Positions 47,236 through 58,345 of a DNA stretch of 64,000 nt are shown here, piece after piece (positions within the stretch are counted from its first letter, which is position 1; the number at the start of each line of letters is the position of its first letter). The translations under genes and the position numbers were made by a program. The DNA is from Sindora glabra (lineage: Eukaryota; Streptophyta; Magnoliopsida; Fabales; Fabaceae), in contig CM035225.1 of assembly GCA_020226215.1 (NCBI GenBank), forward strand, positions 13,651,868 through 13,715,867. The letters are read 5' to 3'. The notes below the pieces were generated by a model. It saw nothing but the letters and a program-made list of their open reading frames with translations. It searched no databases and was not told where the DNA came from.

Positions 47236-49268
47236 CGGAAATATTATTTTATTCATAATGTATGATGTCTTTATATGAACAGCATATCACATCGCATCAC
47301 ATATAACTGACAAGCTGTAACAAAGCAACAGATGAACTTGTCGAAACAACTTTATATTATTTAGATTATAAATTAAACTTATCAAAATATGTTAATCCAA
47401 TTCTATTAAGTTAATTTAATAAGCAAAAATTATATATCGAGCCAATTTCAAGTTGAACTACTTTTTTTTCAAATTAAGTTACTATAGTACTGGTTCCAAT
47501 TTTAGGTTGATATTTACCAAGCGGATTTTATAATATGTTATATTTTATTATGATTATCATAATATTTGTTTATTTATTATTAATTAATTAAAATCTATTA
47601 TTATTATTAAAAAATATAATTATATTTTATTATTATTACCTAAAAATTTTTAAAAGGATGAAGTTAGAATAAATTTATTGACATAATTGAAATGAAAATT
47701 GTATTTTTTCAAACTTTAAAGAGATTAAATATGAATTTTTTTAAAGAAAGAAAGTAAAAAAAATTTAAATATTAATATAGTTTTATTCATAATTTCTTAG
47801 GATATATTGGTAACTTTTCAATATATTAAAATTTTAAATTAAAATTTGGTCACTCATAATACATTGAAGAAAATATTGATTAAAAATAATTTGATAACTT
47901 GTAAAAATTATTTATAAAAAATGTATTTAATTTAAATAAGTTAATTTTAAATTTGAAGCATAATAAGATTTATAACCAAAATCACATATTAAAAATTTTA
48001 TATGATTAATTAGTAGTGAGAAAATTTAAATTTTAGATTAAAATTCTTTCCTATTATTATATTATTATTGTTATGATTACTCTTATTATTATAAAATATA
48101 ATTATATTTTATTGTTATCACTTAAGAATCATCATCATTATTATTATTGTTATTATTGTTGTTGTTTAATAGAACTAAAAAAATAAATTAATTAATTAAA
48201 ATATAATAATTTTTAATGCAAAAAAAACTTATTAAGAAGGGTAAAAATCATGAGACCTAGATCAAAAAAATTTTATTATTAAATAAAAAGTACAAATAAA
48301 TATCTATGTTAGTGAATCATATATATTATATATGAAAATAAATATATATTAATCAAGTCCAAAGTATTATATATAAAAATAAATAATTATATAAATAATA
48401 TATTAATAAAAATAATTATAATAATTTATATATAATAATAAAAAATAAATAATAATGTATTATATTATATATATATGTATATAGTATATTAAAAATTAGT
48501 ATCAAAATTATTTATTTAAATTTTTAAATAATTTAAAATTTTAATATAAAAGTACTAATTCAAATTTTAATATAATTATTTATTTTGATAAATTTATATA
48601 ACATATATTGACAATATTAAATATATAAATTTGTTGATTTTAATATTAAAAATTATTTAATATTGCTCATATATATAATTTTAATATTATATATATTAAA
48701 GTATAATTTTAATATATCAAAGTTATTATTTTAATAATAAGTGAATATTAAATAAATAATAATAAATTAATTATTTATTACTTACTACTATTATCAGGTT
48801 AACAGAGTTATCCAATAATTCGATGACCTAAGATTTATTAGTCTCAATCCTTTACTAAGTCGAATTAACTAGTTTTAGTCCCTTATTAGGTGGAGCCACT
48901 ATTATCATTTGCCATATTAATTTCAATTCCAAGTCAAGTAAAATTATATGAGTCTCAACCCAACTTGTTAAACTAAACTCATTTTATTAGAGGATCAGAA
49001 AACGACCACTTGTCTAAACAGGGCAGCATTTGTTTATTCATTAAAGATAGTAACAAAGCAACAGATCAACTAGTTGAAACAAGTCTACAGATGCACACAC
49101 ACAGTGACAGAACACCGATTAAGACAGCATGAAACATCCAGATGACGATCACTTGTCCAAAGAAGTGATCATTAATTTATTTATTGATTAAACACCCACG
49201 TTGAGTCTATATAGGATCTTCCTAAGATGGGTTCCACTTTAGCTGCCTTAAAGTAAAAGCTGAGTAAT
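47236..49268 (-). pseudogene. Decayed gene 3' end, copy 2, split by AT-rich sequence
   Basis: 47236-47400 matches the distal 3' untranslated block of the gene end at 49880-50172 (AATAAAATAATATTTCC, AAAGACATCAT.CATTATG, GTTACAG.CTGTC). 48985-49268 matches the proximal block twice over in rearranged order (ACAAGTGATCGTCATCTGGATG, AAAGTGGAACCCATCTTAGGAAGATCC). Between them lie about 1.6 kb of extremely AT-rich sequence (47400-48980), either an insertion or expansion. No coding part survives beyond a degenerate AATTACTCAGCTTTTA. Confidence 0.45.
47401..48984. repeat. Extremely AT-rich block with microsatellites
   Basis: Simple-sequence rich: an (ATT)n/(GTT)n run at about 48128-48170 and (TA)n runs near 48455-48485. 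It separates the two halves of a decayed 3' gene end. No coding capacity. Confidence 0.5.
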
Positions 49269-49789
49269 TTAGATGCTGTTTGAAAGTACTTATTTTTTTT
49301 AAAAAAATATTATGTATAGAAAGAGAGACAAAGAGAGAGAAAGAAATTACATGTTAGTCAAAAAAATATAGTACATAAAAGTATAATAATAGAAAATTGT
49401 AATTTTCTTTAAATTGAAAAAGTTATTTTCTCTAAATTTATTATATTTAATATTAAAAAATACTTTCTTCTATTTTAATACTTTATAATTATATTTTATA
49501 AAAAATATTTTCTGTCAAAATCAATAAAACTTTTGTTTGGTTTCAAATCGATCTTATTATATATTAAATTTATTTTAAATTAAATTTTTTACATTATATA
49601 ATAATATATTAATAATTAAATTTAATAATTTAATTAATGTACCATAGTTGTCTTCTATTTATGAAGAGACTATGGTATACTAATTGTACAAGCGAATCTC
49701 ACCATTAGATTTCATTTATACTGTAATATTATGTAAATGAATGAAATTTATCAGTTTAGACTACTACTGCAATGAATGCACCACAATCT
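49269..49789. other. AT-rich spacer between 3' gene-end copies
   Basis: Parallels 41205-41400 and 46960-47170 (TTTATAAAAAATATTTT, TTTCTCTAAATTT, AATATATTAATAAT blocks), so the duplicated unit extends beyond the 3' untranslated region itself. No gene. Confidence 0.4.
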
Positions 49790-50383
49790 TCACCTCTATT
49801 TATTTCATAAAAAGTTTTGCACCCAAAGCAGGGTTTAAAAAAATTAAAATAAAAGACCGAAAGAAAACATAAAGGAAATATTATTTTATTCATAATGCAT
49901 GATGTCTTTATATAGACATCACATCACATCACATCACATATAACTGAAAGTACAAAGACAGCCTGTAACAAAGGAACAGATGAACCTGTCGAAACAAGTC
50001 CATATTATTTAGACTATATACGAAACTATCAGATAACGACCACTTGTCTAAACAAGTGAGCATTTATTTATTCATTTAACACACACGTTGAATCCATAGA
50101 GGAGATCTTCTGCATATTGATTCCACTTTACCTTGCCTAAAGTCAAAGGCTAAAAGCCGTAGTAATTGAAACCAGTGAAGACATCCCCGGTATGTTCCGA
50201 GACAACAATTTTGCCATCTATCGAACTCTTGTCGCTCTGACGGTAGAAGAAGGGAACATCACAAGTGCCTTTTGTTGCCATGTAAGAAGGGAAAAGCATA
50301 TTTACCATGTGCCAATGACAAATATGATATAAATATAATATAATTTTTCTCCCTTTTTTTTTCACACACGTGTATATACACAC
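49790..50383 (-). pseudogene. Terminal exon and 3' untranslated region, unidentified gene
   Basis: The minus strand encodes, ending at TAG 50152-50150, KGTCDVPFFYRQSDKSS, IDGKIVVSEHTGDVFT and GFNYYGF. It is less AT-rich than its flanks, and its end is kept in other copies, which supports real coding origin. The frame extends upstream to 50383, but a pyrimidine-rich stretch and AG near 50268 suggest an intron acceptor there, leaving about 39 codons of last exon. AATAAA-type signals follow (minus strand, near 50063 and 49885). I do not recognise the family and find no upstream exons, so it is a gene tail, possibly a pseudogene. A (ACATC)n microsatellite (about 49916-49939) lies in the untranslated part. 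Confidence 0.45.
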
Positions 50384-51047
50384 GCTTCATCTAGATTCGG
50401 TAATGCTTACATTTTAATCACAATGCTTTTCTAAGATAATTGGCTACCGCTTATCTGAGTTATTTGCTTTTAATATTTTTAAATTTAAAAATATTTTAAA
50501 TAAATAACCAGAAAGTGATAGACCTAAAAAGAAAAAAAAAAGATACAAGAGATACTATATTTGTGGGACCTATATATATTTTCTACTTTTTAATACATAT
50601 TTACCTCTTTTAAAACAACCTAAGTTGAGAAAAAGACGTGAAATTATCCGATTGACTGATAAATAGAGATTTGTGATTGAAAAAAAGTTACCATAAGAAA
50701 TGACAGAATTGGTCCCCAAGCGTTATTCTTACATTTAACCTTTTCATTAGGATGTTAAAGTTGTATATTTAAAATATAATCAACGTTTGAATTTCAACCT
50801 AGGAAACTCTTAAGTCGGAAATCTTGGTTCTAATTTTGTTCCTATGATAAAAGGAATGTGAATTCGAGCTCTTCGATAATAATAACATGTTCAAATACAT
50901 AATTCCGTATGAACAGATTTTCTGTAGGGCACGGGCGTATGGAAGTCGAAGAGTATCTTTAAAAGCAGTTCAAGACGAATGAATCCAGAAATTTTATAAT
51001 AAAAGTGTATTAATAAACTATAATTTTTATACGTACTATGAGTAATA
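50384..51047. other. Segment partly duplicated at 58.3 kb
   Basis: 50820-50940 shares with 58345-58450 the blocks TTGTTCCTATGATAAAA, GAATTC.A.CTCTTC, ATAACATGTTCAAATA and GTATG.AACAG. No gene is seen in either place. The pair may derive from the intron or upstream region of one duplicated locus. Confidence 0.4.
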
Positions 51048-51594
51048 GGAAAAATATAAATTATCCTCTTTAATTTTGGAGTAGTTAGATTTTATCACTT
51101 TTAATTTTGAAAACTTAAAAATCATTCCTTTAAATTATACAAAACTTGAAATTAACACTTACCGTCAATTTTATCACCTAAACCCTAAACTCAATTTAGT
51201 TTACCTTTGTTATCAAATTACATTTTTTTATATTTTTAAACAAGAATCTCAATATTCTAGTATGTCAATTTAAATTTTTTTTTTCAAAAATAATTTCTAT
51301 ATTATGTAACTAATATGAATTAAATTAGGTAAATAAAGTTTTAATTAAACAATAAAAAATGAGTTACAAAATTGCATGTGAAAAATTAATGAAATAAACC
51401 AATATATTATATTAACGTGGTTGTTATTAAAAAGTTCATAAAAATTATATAATTTAATGAAATGGTTAATTAAGTTGAAAATGAGTCTTAATATGAAGTT
51501 TTGTGAAGTTTAAGGTGATGATTTCTAAGTTTCTAAAGTAGAAGGGAATAAAATCCAATCACCCTAAAGTTCAAGAAGACATTTTACATTTTCC
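51048..51594. mobile_element. MITE with ~105 bp terminal inverted repeats
   Basis: The left end GGAAAAATATAAATTATCCT and the complement of the right end GGAAAATGTAAAATGTCTTC begin about 105 bases of alignable inverted repeat (shared: GATTTTAT, TTTAGAAACTTA/TTTTGAAAACTTA, AATCAT, ACAAAACTT, ATTAA). Long terminal inverted repeats and 547 bp length suggest a Mutator-like MITE, but the 8-9 bp flanks (GAGTAATA / GTTCAATA) agree only partly. A fragment of a relative is at 58258-58345. Confidence 0.65.
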
Positions 51595-53542
51595 GTTCAA
51601 TAATATTATTAAAATTTTAACTAGTATTTTTTAATTGGGCAGTTCTCATGCCATTTATGGAGTTGTAAGTTATGAAAGACAAATATTTAATTCTGTTTAA
51701 CTTATAACGTCAAACAAACTCTACTAAAAAAATGAAATTTAAAAATGTAATGGAACATGCAATATGAAAAATGGATACAGATAACCTAAGTTCTTTTAGT
51801 TTAATTGGTATTTATTGTCTCTTGAAGAATTTGTATTTGTATTTATTGATGTATGTGCTTCCAGTGGTTTGACTACTCCAATTATTAAAAAAAAATTACA
51901 TATACACAAATAAAGGAATTACACTATCCAACCATCCTTAAAATTATATTATATTATATAATTAGATTATAACTTGTGTGATGCATAGGTTGTAATTTTG
52001 CTTAATCAAAAGTTAATATTATAATCAATGTATCAATTAAAAATTTTATATTACTTATAATGTATAATTAAGTATCCCTTAAAACGAAAGGTATAAAATT
52101 ATATTATATTAAATAGTTTATAAATTTTGAAATACTTCCCTGAATTTAATATTAGTTATGATATTGAAATTATCAATCACTTTATTATGAATTAGCACAA
52201 TTATAAATATTTTTATTAATTAAGTAAGAGATATTATATGTGAATTGATTTAAAAAAATATTAGTAATCTGCTTAATATAAACATATTTTTTCAATTTTA
52301 TTTAAAGAAGAGGAGTTGTTTAAGAGGGATAAGATTTGGGTTACATTTATATGAAATTGTAAATTTTAACATATTTCTTTGAATACTATATTAATAGAAA
52401 TACTTGAATTATCATTTATATTATTATAAATTAATACCTTTAGTCATTCTTTACTTATTATTCTCTAGAGACAATTATATATATATATATGATTAAATAT
52501 ATTTTTTGCAAAATATTTCAATTTCAAATTGTATATTTTACAGATATAAAAATTATATTGTTATTTACAGAAATAGAATTTTATCAAAAATTAATTCTAA
52601 CTTATCTATGACTTCTTCCATTATATTTTATTTGTTATTTTATATAATTTTTTTTATCATTTGTCTATATCTTTAGAAAACCAAAAGTGAAATTATTAAC
52701 TTTTTTTAATTTTACTCTTAATATTCTAATAAATAAAAAATAATCGATCAATTTACATATTAATTATTAATTTTTAGTAAAGAATAAATTTGTAAATTAA
52801 ATTTTTTTCTTAGAATTACAGTAAATAATTACTCTCTTTAATTCTTATGCATTTATCTTAATGGTAGATAAAAATAAATGGAGACTAAATAACTAGGAAA
52901 TTTTCATATAAATACTTTATTTATATTAAGTATCAAATAATTATACTAAAATAATTAAAATTGAAAATTTTATAGTATGTATCCTACTTGTAAAATTAAC
53001 GAAAAATTTAGTACTAAGGAATTTTGAAAGTTTTACCAAAAAAATATGGCTTAACTATTCACTAATTTATCTAAAAGGAAAAAAATTCTAACTTAACCAT
53101 TTATATAATTTAATTAACTAATTTTTTATAATTATCAATTTTGAGCCTAATTCAAATTTTTTATTAAAATTTTTAGCTTTTAACTTAAGCAAAATTATTA
53201 ATGTAAATCAAATGTAATTTAGATCATGGAGATTACTTTACAAAGGAAGAAAATGTAGGAAAATTAGAAAATTCATTAAATTGGAAAAAGAAATTAGAGA
53301 GATTATCATAACACAATAAATGAGGAAAAAAATCACATATTTTTTCTTTATTTAATATAAATTATTATATATAAATAAGAAATTCAATCATTTGCAGTAA
53401 TTATATAAGTGTAACCCACTACATTGCAATATTCATTGAGAAGAAATAACAAATTAACACGTAGCAACTTATGAGAATAACATTTGTCATAATAGGAAAT
53501 AGGAAATATCATGACAAATATATAATATAAAGATATATCATA
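51595..53542. other. AT-rich sequence with a second Helitron-like 3' end
   Basis: No gene. Near 51962-51990 the minus strand reads ACCTATGCATCACACAAGTTATAATCTAA, in part; it resembles the hairpin-plus-CTAG terminus of plant Helitrons with a mutated last base. The rest is AT-rich, with a (TA)n run at 52470. Confidence 0.3.
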
Positions 53543-54320
53543 TAACTATATTATAACCCATGCATTGCATGTGCTTAAATGATTTAAATTATTAATAACA
53601 TTTTATTTCATTAAAAAATAAGAAATGAAACAACCTTTGTAGTTAAATTTTTATGAGACATTCAATATGAACATTTTTAATTAGAAATTGTATGATTTGT
53701 ATAGGATTCAACATGTAAAAATTAGAATGTTTCTTCTATTATATATTTTCAAGTACTTCTCTGAATACAACATTTGTAGTAACATTTGAATCCTTAGTCT
53801 CTGGATTATTGATTAAGATATTTAACCCTTTCTACTCTTAACTCTAGAAACAACAACACATAATTTTCTATGACTAAATACAAGTTTAGGCAAATACAAT
53901 TCGACTCACTTCAATGATTGATCTTGACTCTTATTGATAGATATTGCATATGAAATGATAATTAGAAATTGTCTTCTTTGAAATTGGAATGGCCATTTGG
54001 ATTATAAAGGGCTCAAGACCATTTTGGGAATGAATGCCTTTTTTCCAATATTTATTCTAGTTATGACTTCAGCTTCAATCACATGATCTGCTAGTTGCGT
54101 AACAATCAATCTTATCCCATTGCATAGACCAGAAGCTTGATCTATGCTTCTAATAAGCATAATAGGAACACCAATTTTAGGCTTCAAATTATGATTAGGT
54201 AATCTAGAACATTGAATGGCATTTAATACTTTTGGAGTCATCAACTCAATTTGGTAAGACTTGTTCAAGCTAATTTTGCATATCGAATCTAAACTCTAGT
54301 TCTCTCTTCCAACATTGTCA
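53543..54320 (-). mobile_element. Helitron fragment (3' part)
   Basis: Includes the C-terminal helicase relic and, 3' of it, a short hairpin (CATGCA-T-TGCATG, 53559-53571) about 13 bases before an ATAG at 53549-53546, which fits the hairpin + CTRR design of Helitron 3' ends with one base changed. The 5' side is truncated near 54320; no Rep/HUH domain is present. Confidence 0.6.
53745..54320 (-). pseudogene. Helitron PIF1-like helicase, C-terminal part
   Basis: Minus strand: DSICKISLNKSYQIELMTPKVLNAIQ, in two reading steps, then CSRLPNHNLKPKIGVPIML, IRSIDQASGLCNGIRLIV, VIEAEVITRINIGKKAFIPKM, and after stops FQRRQF, INKSQDQSL, YLPKLVFSH, VVVSRVKSRKGLNILI and TTNVVFREVL. These are the last motifs of Helitron-encoded helicases (PIF1 family): CSGLPNH, GVPVMLLRNID, AGLCNGTRL, the motif V INKSQGQ and motif VI VAVSRV. 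In motif V the invariant Gly is Asp. The ATPase motifs I-III are missing. The full protein would unwind DNA during rolling-circle transposition; this is a relic. Confidence 0.9.
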
Positions 54321-54368
54321 ATTAGTACTTCTACTATGCTGATCTTTAAATCCAAAGCCTACAATACA

Positions 54369-55249
54369 TTAAGGAATTATTTAGTTCATACAAGAATTAA
54401 GTTATTACAGAAAGTTAAATTTCTTAAAAAGTAACTTCCTATATGAACTTTTTAAGAATTTTCAAAGTTATTTGGTTAACACTAGAGAAGTGATGCTTCA
54501 TAGAAAATATATTCTTATATTTTGTTTTGTTTAATTTTGAACTTATTAGAAAGTATTAATAAAGTGATTATTATAATTTCAATATTATTTTAATACATAT
54601 TAATAAATTTAAATTATTTTTAATTGCTTTTCTTTGATATCATATATGTGGTATCCTTTGCATCATATTTTTATGAGCTCATAATCTTATATTTTATATA
54701 AAGATATTAAATCAACTTATGACTCCATATCTTTCAAAAAAATTAAATTAATTCATAATTCATAATTTATATTTTCTATTCTAAGAAACTACACTATTTT
54801 GAAAAGCACTTATATTACATATCTATCTTAAATGATTTAAAATTGAAAAGCACTTAACAAATTAATTAGTCACATTTTATAAAGTTTTATATTGCATAAA
54901 ACTTTTATTTTCATTTCTATATATTCCATTAGTTGTAAATATAGTATTTTATTAGTTTAAAAAAAACATAGGCAAGCCACTTCTTATGTAAAATAAGAGA
55001 ATAAAATTGTCATTAATTAAAAAGAATAAGGGTAATATTGCATTTGTAATTGTAAATAACAGAAGAAGTAGAATTTACTGAAAGAGGAGTGGGTAAGCCA
55101 CTTTCTATATTTTGTAGAAAATAAAACTTCTTGAAAAGTCTTACTTCTCTAACTTTACCATATTGTGGCCAACCAAACAATTTAACTTTTGTTCACTTTT
55201 CAACAAGTTGTACTTTTCATAGAATTTCTATGAATCAAATGACCCTTAA
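54369..55249. mobile_element. Possible MITE with AAGGGTCATTTGATTC-type ends
   Basis: The left TTAAGGAATTATTTAGTTCATA and the complement of the right end TTAAGGGTCATTTGATTCATA form an imperfect inverted repeat about 880 bp apart. Interior motifs AAAGTAACTTCCTATATG and AAGTCTTACTTCTCTAAC also mirror each other. This type of terminus occurs in plant hAT/Harbinger MITEs. The target duplication is uncertain (TTA/TAA). Confidence 0.45.
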
Positions 55250-56279
55250 GTCCGTGGCCACATCATATTAGATATAAAATTTATAAATAATTCTGACTAT
55301 TCATTTGTTTTAACTAACAAGCTATTTTATTAGTAAAATAATCATACTCATTTTTAAAAAAATTAATTTGATATAAATTAAATTAAATATTAAACATCAC
55401 TGACATCCGTAACTTCATCATCATTGATGATGAGTCCCATCTCAACTGAGAAAATAACGGGCGTGGATTTTAGTTTGTTTGAGTTGAAGATTGGGAATTC
55501 AAAATTCGGAGAAGGAGATTTGCAACTGTGCTTTAAGTTAGAAAACACAATTGGGGAAGTCAGGAAGGAGATGGGAGATGAAGCAGAATGGTGGGCAAAG
55601 TCAAAGCTACTGGTAGGTTTATGTGAGCCAATGACAAATATAGGCATTGATTAATGCAGAAAGGCGGCTAAGAATTACAGTAGTTAAAGTGTCGCAGAAG
55701 GATATGTGTTTGGATTTAGTGATTTTTTTAGGAAAGTACGTGATGAATTTCAAAAAAGAGATAAATATAATTTTTTTTTTCAATTCAAACTATCAGTTCC
55801 AATAAAAAGTTGTAGGTCATAAAATAAAAGTTATATCTTTATTTTTTTTGAAATTAATAAAAAGGAAATATATTAAGTCAGTATCATTTGTTACAATTTA
55901 TTGCAACAAGACACCCCAAGCACAATTTCTTTTATTCAAGTACACTTGCAAACAGTAATTTATCACAAAGTACAAAAGATAAAATGATACACTTACAGCG
56001 TCTTTCATTTTAATGTTATAAAAATTAAAAATAAAAGACTAAAATCTTATAAAAATTAAAATTAGAAAATTTTTAAATATATAAAAATTAAGTTAATATA
56101 AAATTTTAATTATAAATAAAAATAAAAAATTAATTTTTAAGGGATTAAAATAAAAATAAAAATAAAAAAATAAAAACTTGGAGGTACAAAACCTTACACA
56201 GAATTGCTGAATAATCTTTTTTTTGCTCCTTTTTTTTAAAAAAATAATTATCCTTAATGAATTATTATTTACAAATTAA
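55250..56279. other. Small less-AT-rich island and AT-rich flank
   Basis: 55390-55654 is open on both strands (76-85 codons) and clearly less AT-rich than its flanks. The plus frame starts MMMSPISTEKITGVDFSLF; the minus frame starts MPIFVIGSHKPTSSFDFAHH. Neither shows a known domain. It may be a relic of a gene exon. The remainder is AT-rich. Confidence 0.3.
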
Positions 56280-57640
56280 ACAGTAACATACTATTTGGAT
56301 AGTAGCATGTTACCGTCTAGAAATTAAATAGAAACTACTGTTCTTTAATAACTTGATTGTTAATGGAATTTAATTTATTCATTTATTTTAGGCTTTTAGT
56401 CGATGTAACTATTTAAAGGCTAAATAGTAATATGTTACTGTTTGGATAGTAACATGTTACTGTTTGGAAACTAAGTAGTAACATGCTCTTCTTAGTTAAT
56501 GTTATTATTTGAAGACAAAATAGTTACATGCTATTTTTTAACAGTTTAGTTATTAATGAGACTTAATTTATCCATTTATTTTTAGTTTTTAGTCATTGTT
56601 ATTATTTAGAGACCAAACAATAACATTTTACTATTTGATTATTAATAAGACTTAATTTTTTTATTTATTTTAGGCTTTTGGTCAATGTTACTATTTTTTT
56701 GATAGTTTGGTTATTAATGAGACTTTATTTATCTATTTATTTTAAATTTTTAGTTGATGTTACTGTCCAAATACTAAATAGCAATATGTTACTGTTTAGA
56801 TAATAACATATTACTATTTAGAGACCAAACAATAACATCCTTTTCTTTGATAATTTAATTGTTAATGAAACTTAATTTATTCATTTATTTTAAGTTTTTC
56901 ATCGATGTTATGGTTTAGATAGTAAAATGTTACTATCTGGAGATCAAATAATAACATGCTCTTCTTTGGCAACTTAGTTGTTAATGAGGCTTAATTTATT
57001 CATTTATTTTAAGTTTTTTGTTGATCTTATTACTTAGAGACCAAATAATAATATGTTATTCTTTGACAATTTGGTTATTAATGAAACTTGATTTATTTTT
57101 TTTATTTTAAATTTTTAGTTAATATTATTATCCAGATACTAAATAGCAACATGTTACTTTAGACAATAACATGCTACTATCTAGAGACCAAATAGTAACA
57201 TATTCTTCTTTAGCAGTTTGATTGTTAGTGAGATTTGATTCACCCATTTATTTTGAATTTTTGGTTAATTTTACTATTTAGATACTAAATAGTGACATGT
57301 TGTTCTTTGATAATTTAGTTGTTAACGGGATTTGATTTATCCATTTATTTTAAATTTTTATTGATATTACTATTTAGAGATCAAATAGTAATATGTTCTT
57401 TTATGGTAGTTTAGTTGTTAATGAGACTTAATTTATTCATATATTTTTTATTTTTAGTTGATATTGTTGTTTAAAGACTAAATAGTAACATGCTATTTTT
57501 TGACGATTTGGTTGTTAATGAGACTTGATTTATCTATTTATTTTTTATTTTTAATTGATGTTATTATCTAGATACTAAACAATAATATGTTACTATTTAA
57601 TCTTCAAATAATAATATATTATTCTTTAGTAGTTTTGTTG
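56280..57640. repeat. Degenerate satellite-like array of ~11 units
   Basis: The block TTAATGAGACTTAATTTAT.CATTTATTTTA.GTTTTT.GT, in varied forms, recurs near 56371, 56553, 56641, 56712, 56862, 56981, 57078, 57228, 57321, 57417 and 57518. Each is accompanied by copies of AGAGACCAAATAGTAACATG and the near-palindrome AGTAACATGTTACT. Unit length varies between about 70 and 180 bp because the AGTAACATG part expands and contracts independently. No coding capacity and no transposon termini were seen. Confidence 0.8.
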
Positions 57641-58257
57641 TTAAGAAATTTATTATAGCATTATTAGACACCAAAAGAATTGAGGAAAAAAAGTTCAACG
57701 TGATTTAAATGAATTTGAATTGAGAAAAATAATATCAAAGTTGGGAAAATAATAAGAAAATGAAGAACAATTGAGAAAAGTCATTGAGAAAGGCCTTTTT
57801 TTGCTAGTCAAAGTGGTCAAGATGCCAAATGCCTTTGGCATCTTGCAAGTATATAAATCTCAAAAAGTTATATGAAATCAATATAAAATTTGCACCAATT
57901 GAACCACCGAACACAAAGTTATGGTTATTCAAAATTTTGAGTTCAGTCTACATGTTTTAGATTAAGAGGACCCCATCAAAATTAAATTTTCTTATTTTTT
58001 GTCAAAAACTTATAGAGAGTTAAATCAAAATGACTAATCATATGCAAAAATTAATTAATTAATCATGAAGTTATGTCCTTCTAGAGTTTCTAATTCATAA
58101 TCGTATTCTCACAGTTAAAAAAAGGGTATTTTGAAAATATAATAATAAATATTTATAAAAACAATATCTATTTGAAATAAAGATTCAGTGTTAGCACGTC
58201 TTTAAAAGGAAGTTTGGAAAGTAGTATCATAATGTAATTTATTGTAATAAAAATTAA
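57641..58257. other. Unassigned repeat-like sequence with a perfect hairpin
   Basis: No gene. It contains a 12 bp perfect inverted repeat, CAAGATGCCAAA-TGCC-TTTGGCATCTTG in two arms (57818-57829 and 57834-57845). Downstream phrases such as TTTGCACCAATTGAACCACC and AAAGTTATGGTT look like the untranslated parts of plant LTR elements. Confidence 0.4.
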
Positions 58258-58345
58258 CATAAAAAATACAAAATACCTCATTTAACTTTTAAATGATTGA
58301 ATTTTATCCCACTTAATTTTTCAAAATTTGAGCGTTACCTTTGAT
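58258..58345. mobile_element. Fragment of the 51.05 kb MITE family
   Basis: AAATACAAAATACCTCATTT...GATTGAATTTTATCCCACTT...TTTTTCAAAATTTGAGCGTTACCT follows the left terminal repeat of the MITE at 51048 step by step. Only one end is present. Confidence 0.5.

Noticed and set aside
55390..55654. Overlapping open frames on both strands
   Set aside because: Open on both strands because of locally higher GC; neither frame has a known motif or a supported start.
55424..55654. Possible gene upstream of the Helitron helicase as captured host exon
   Set aside because: No link to Helitron ends could be shown; the helicase is truncated before this point.
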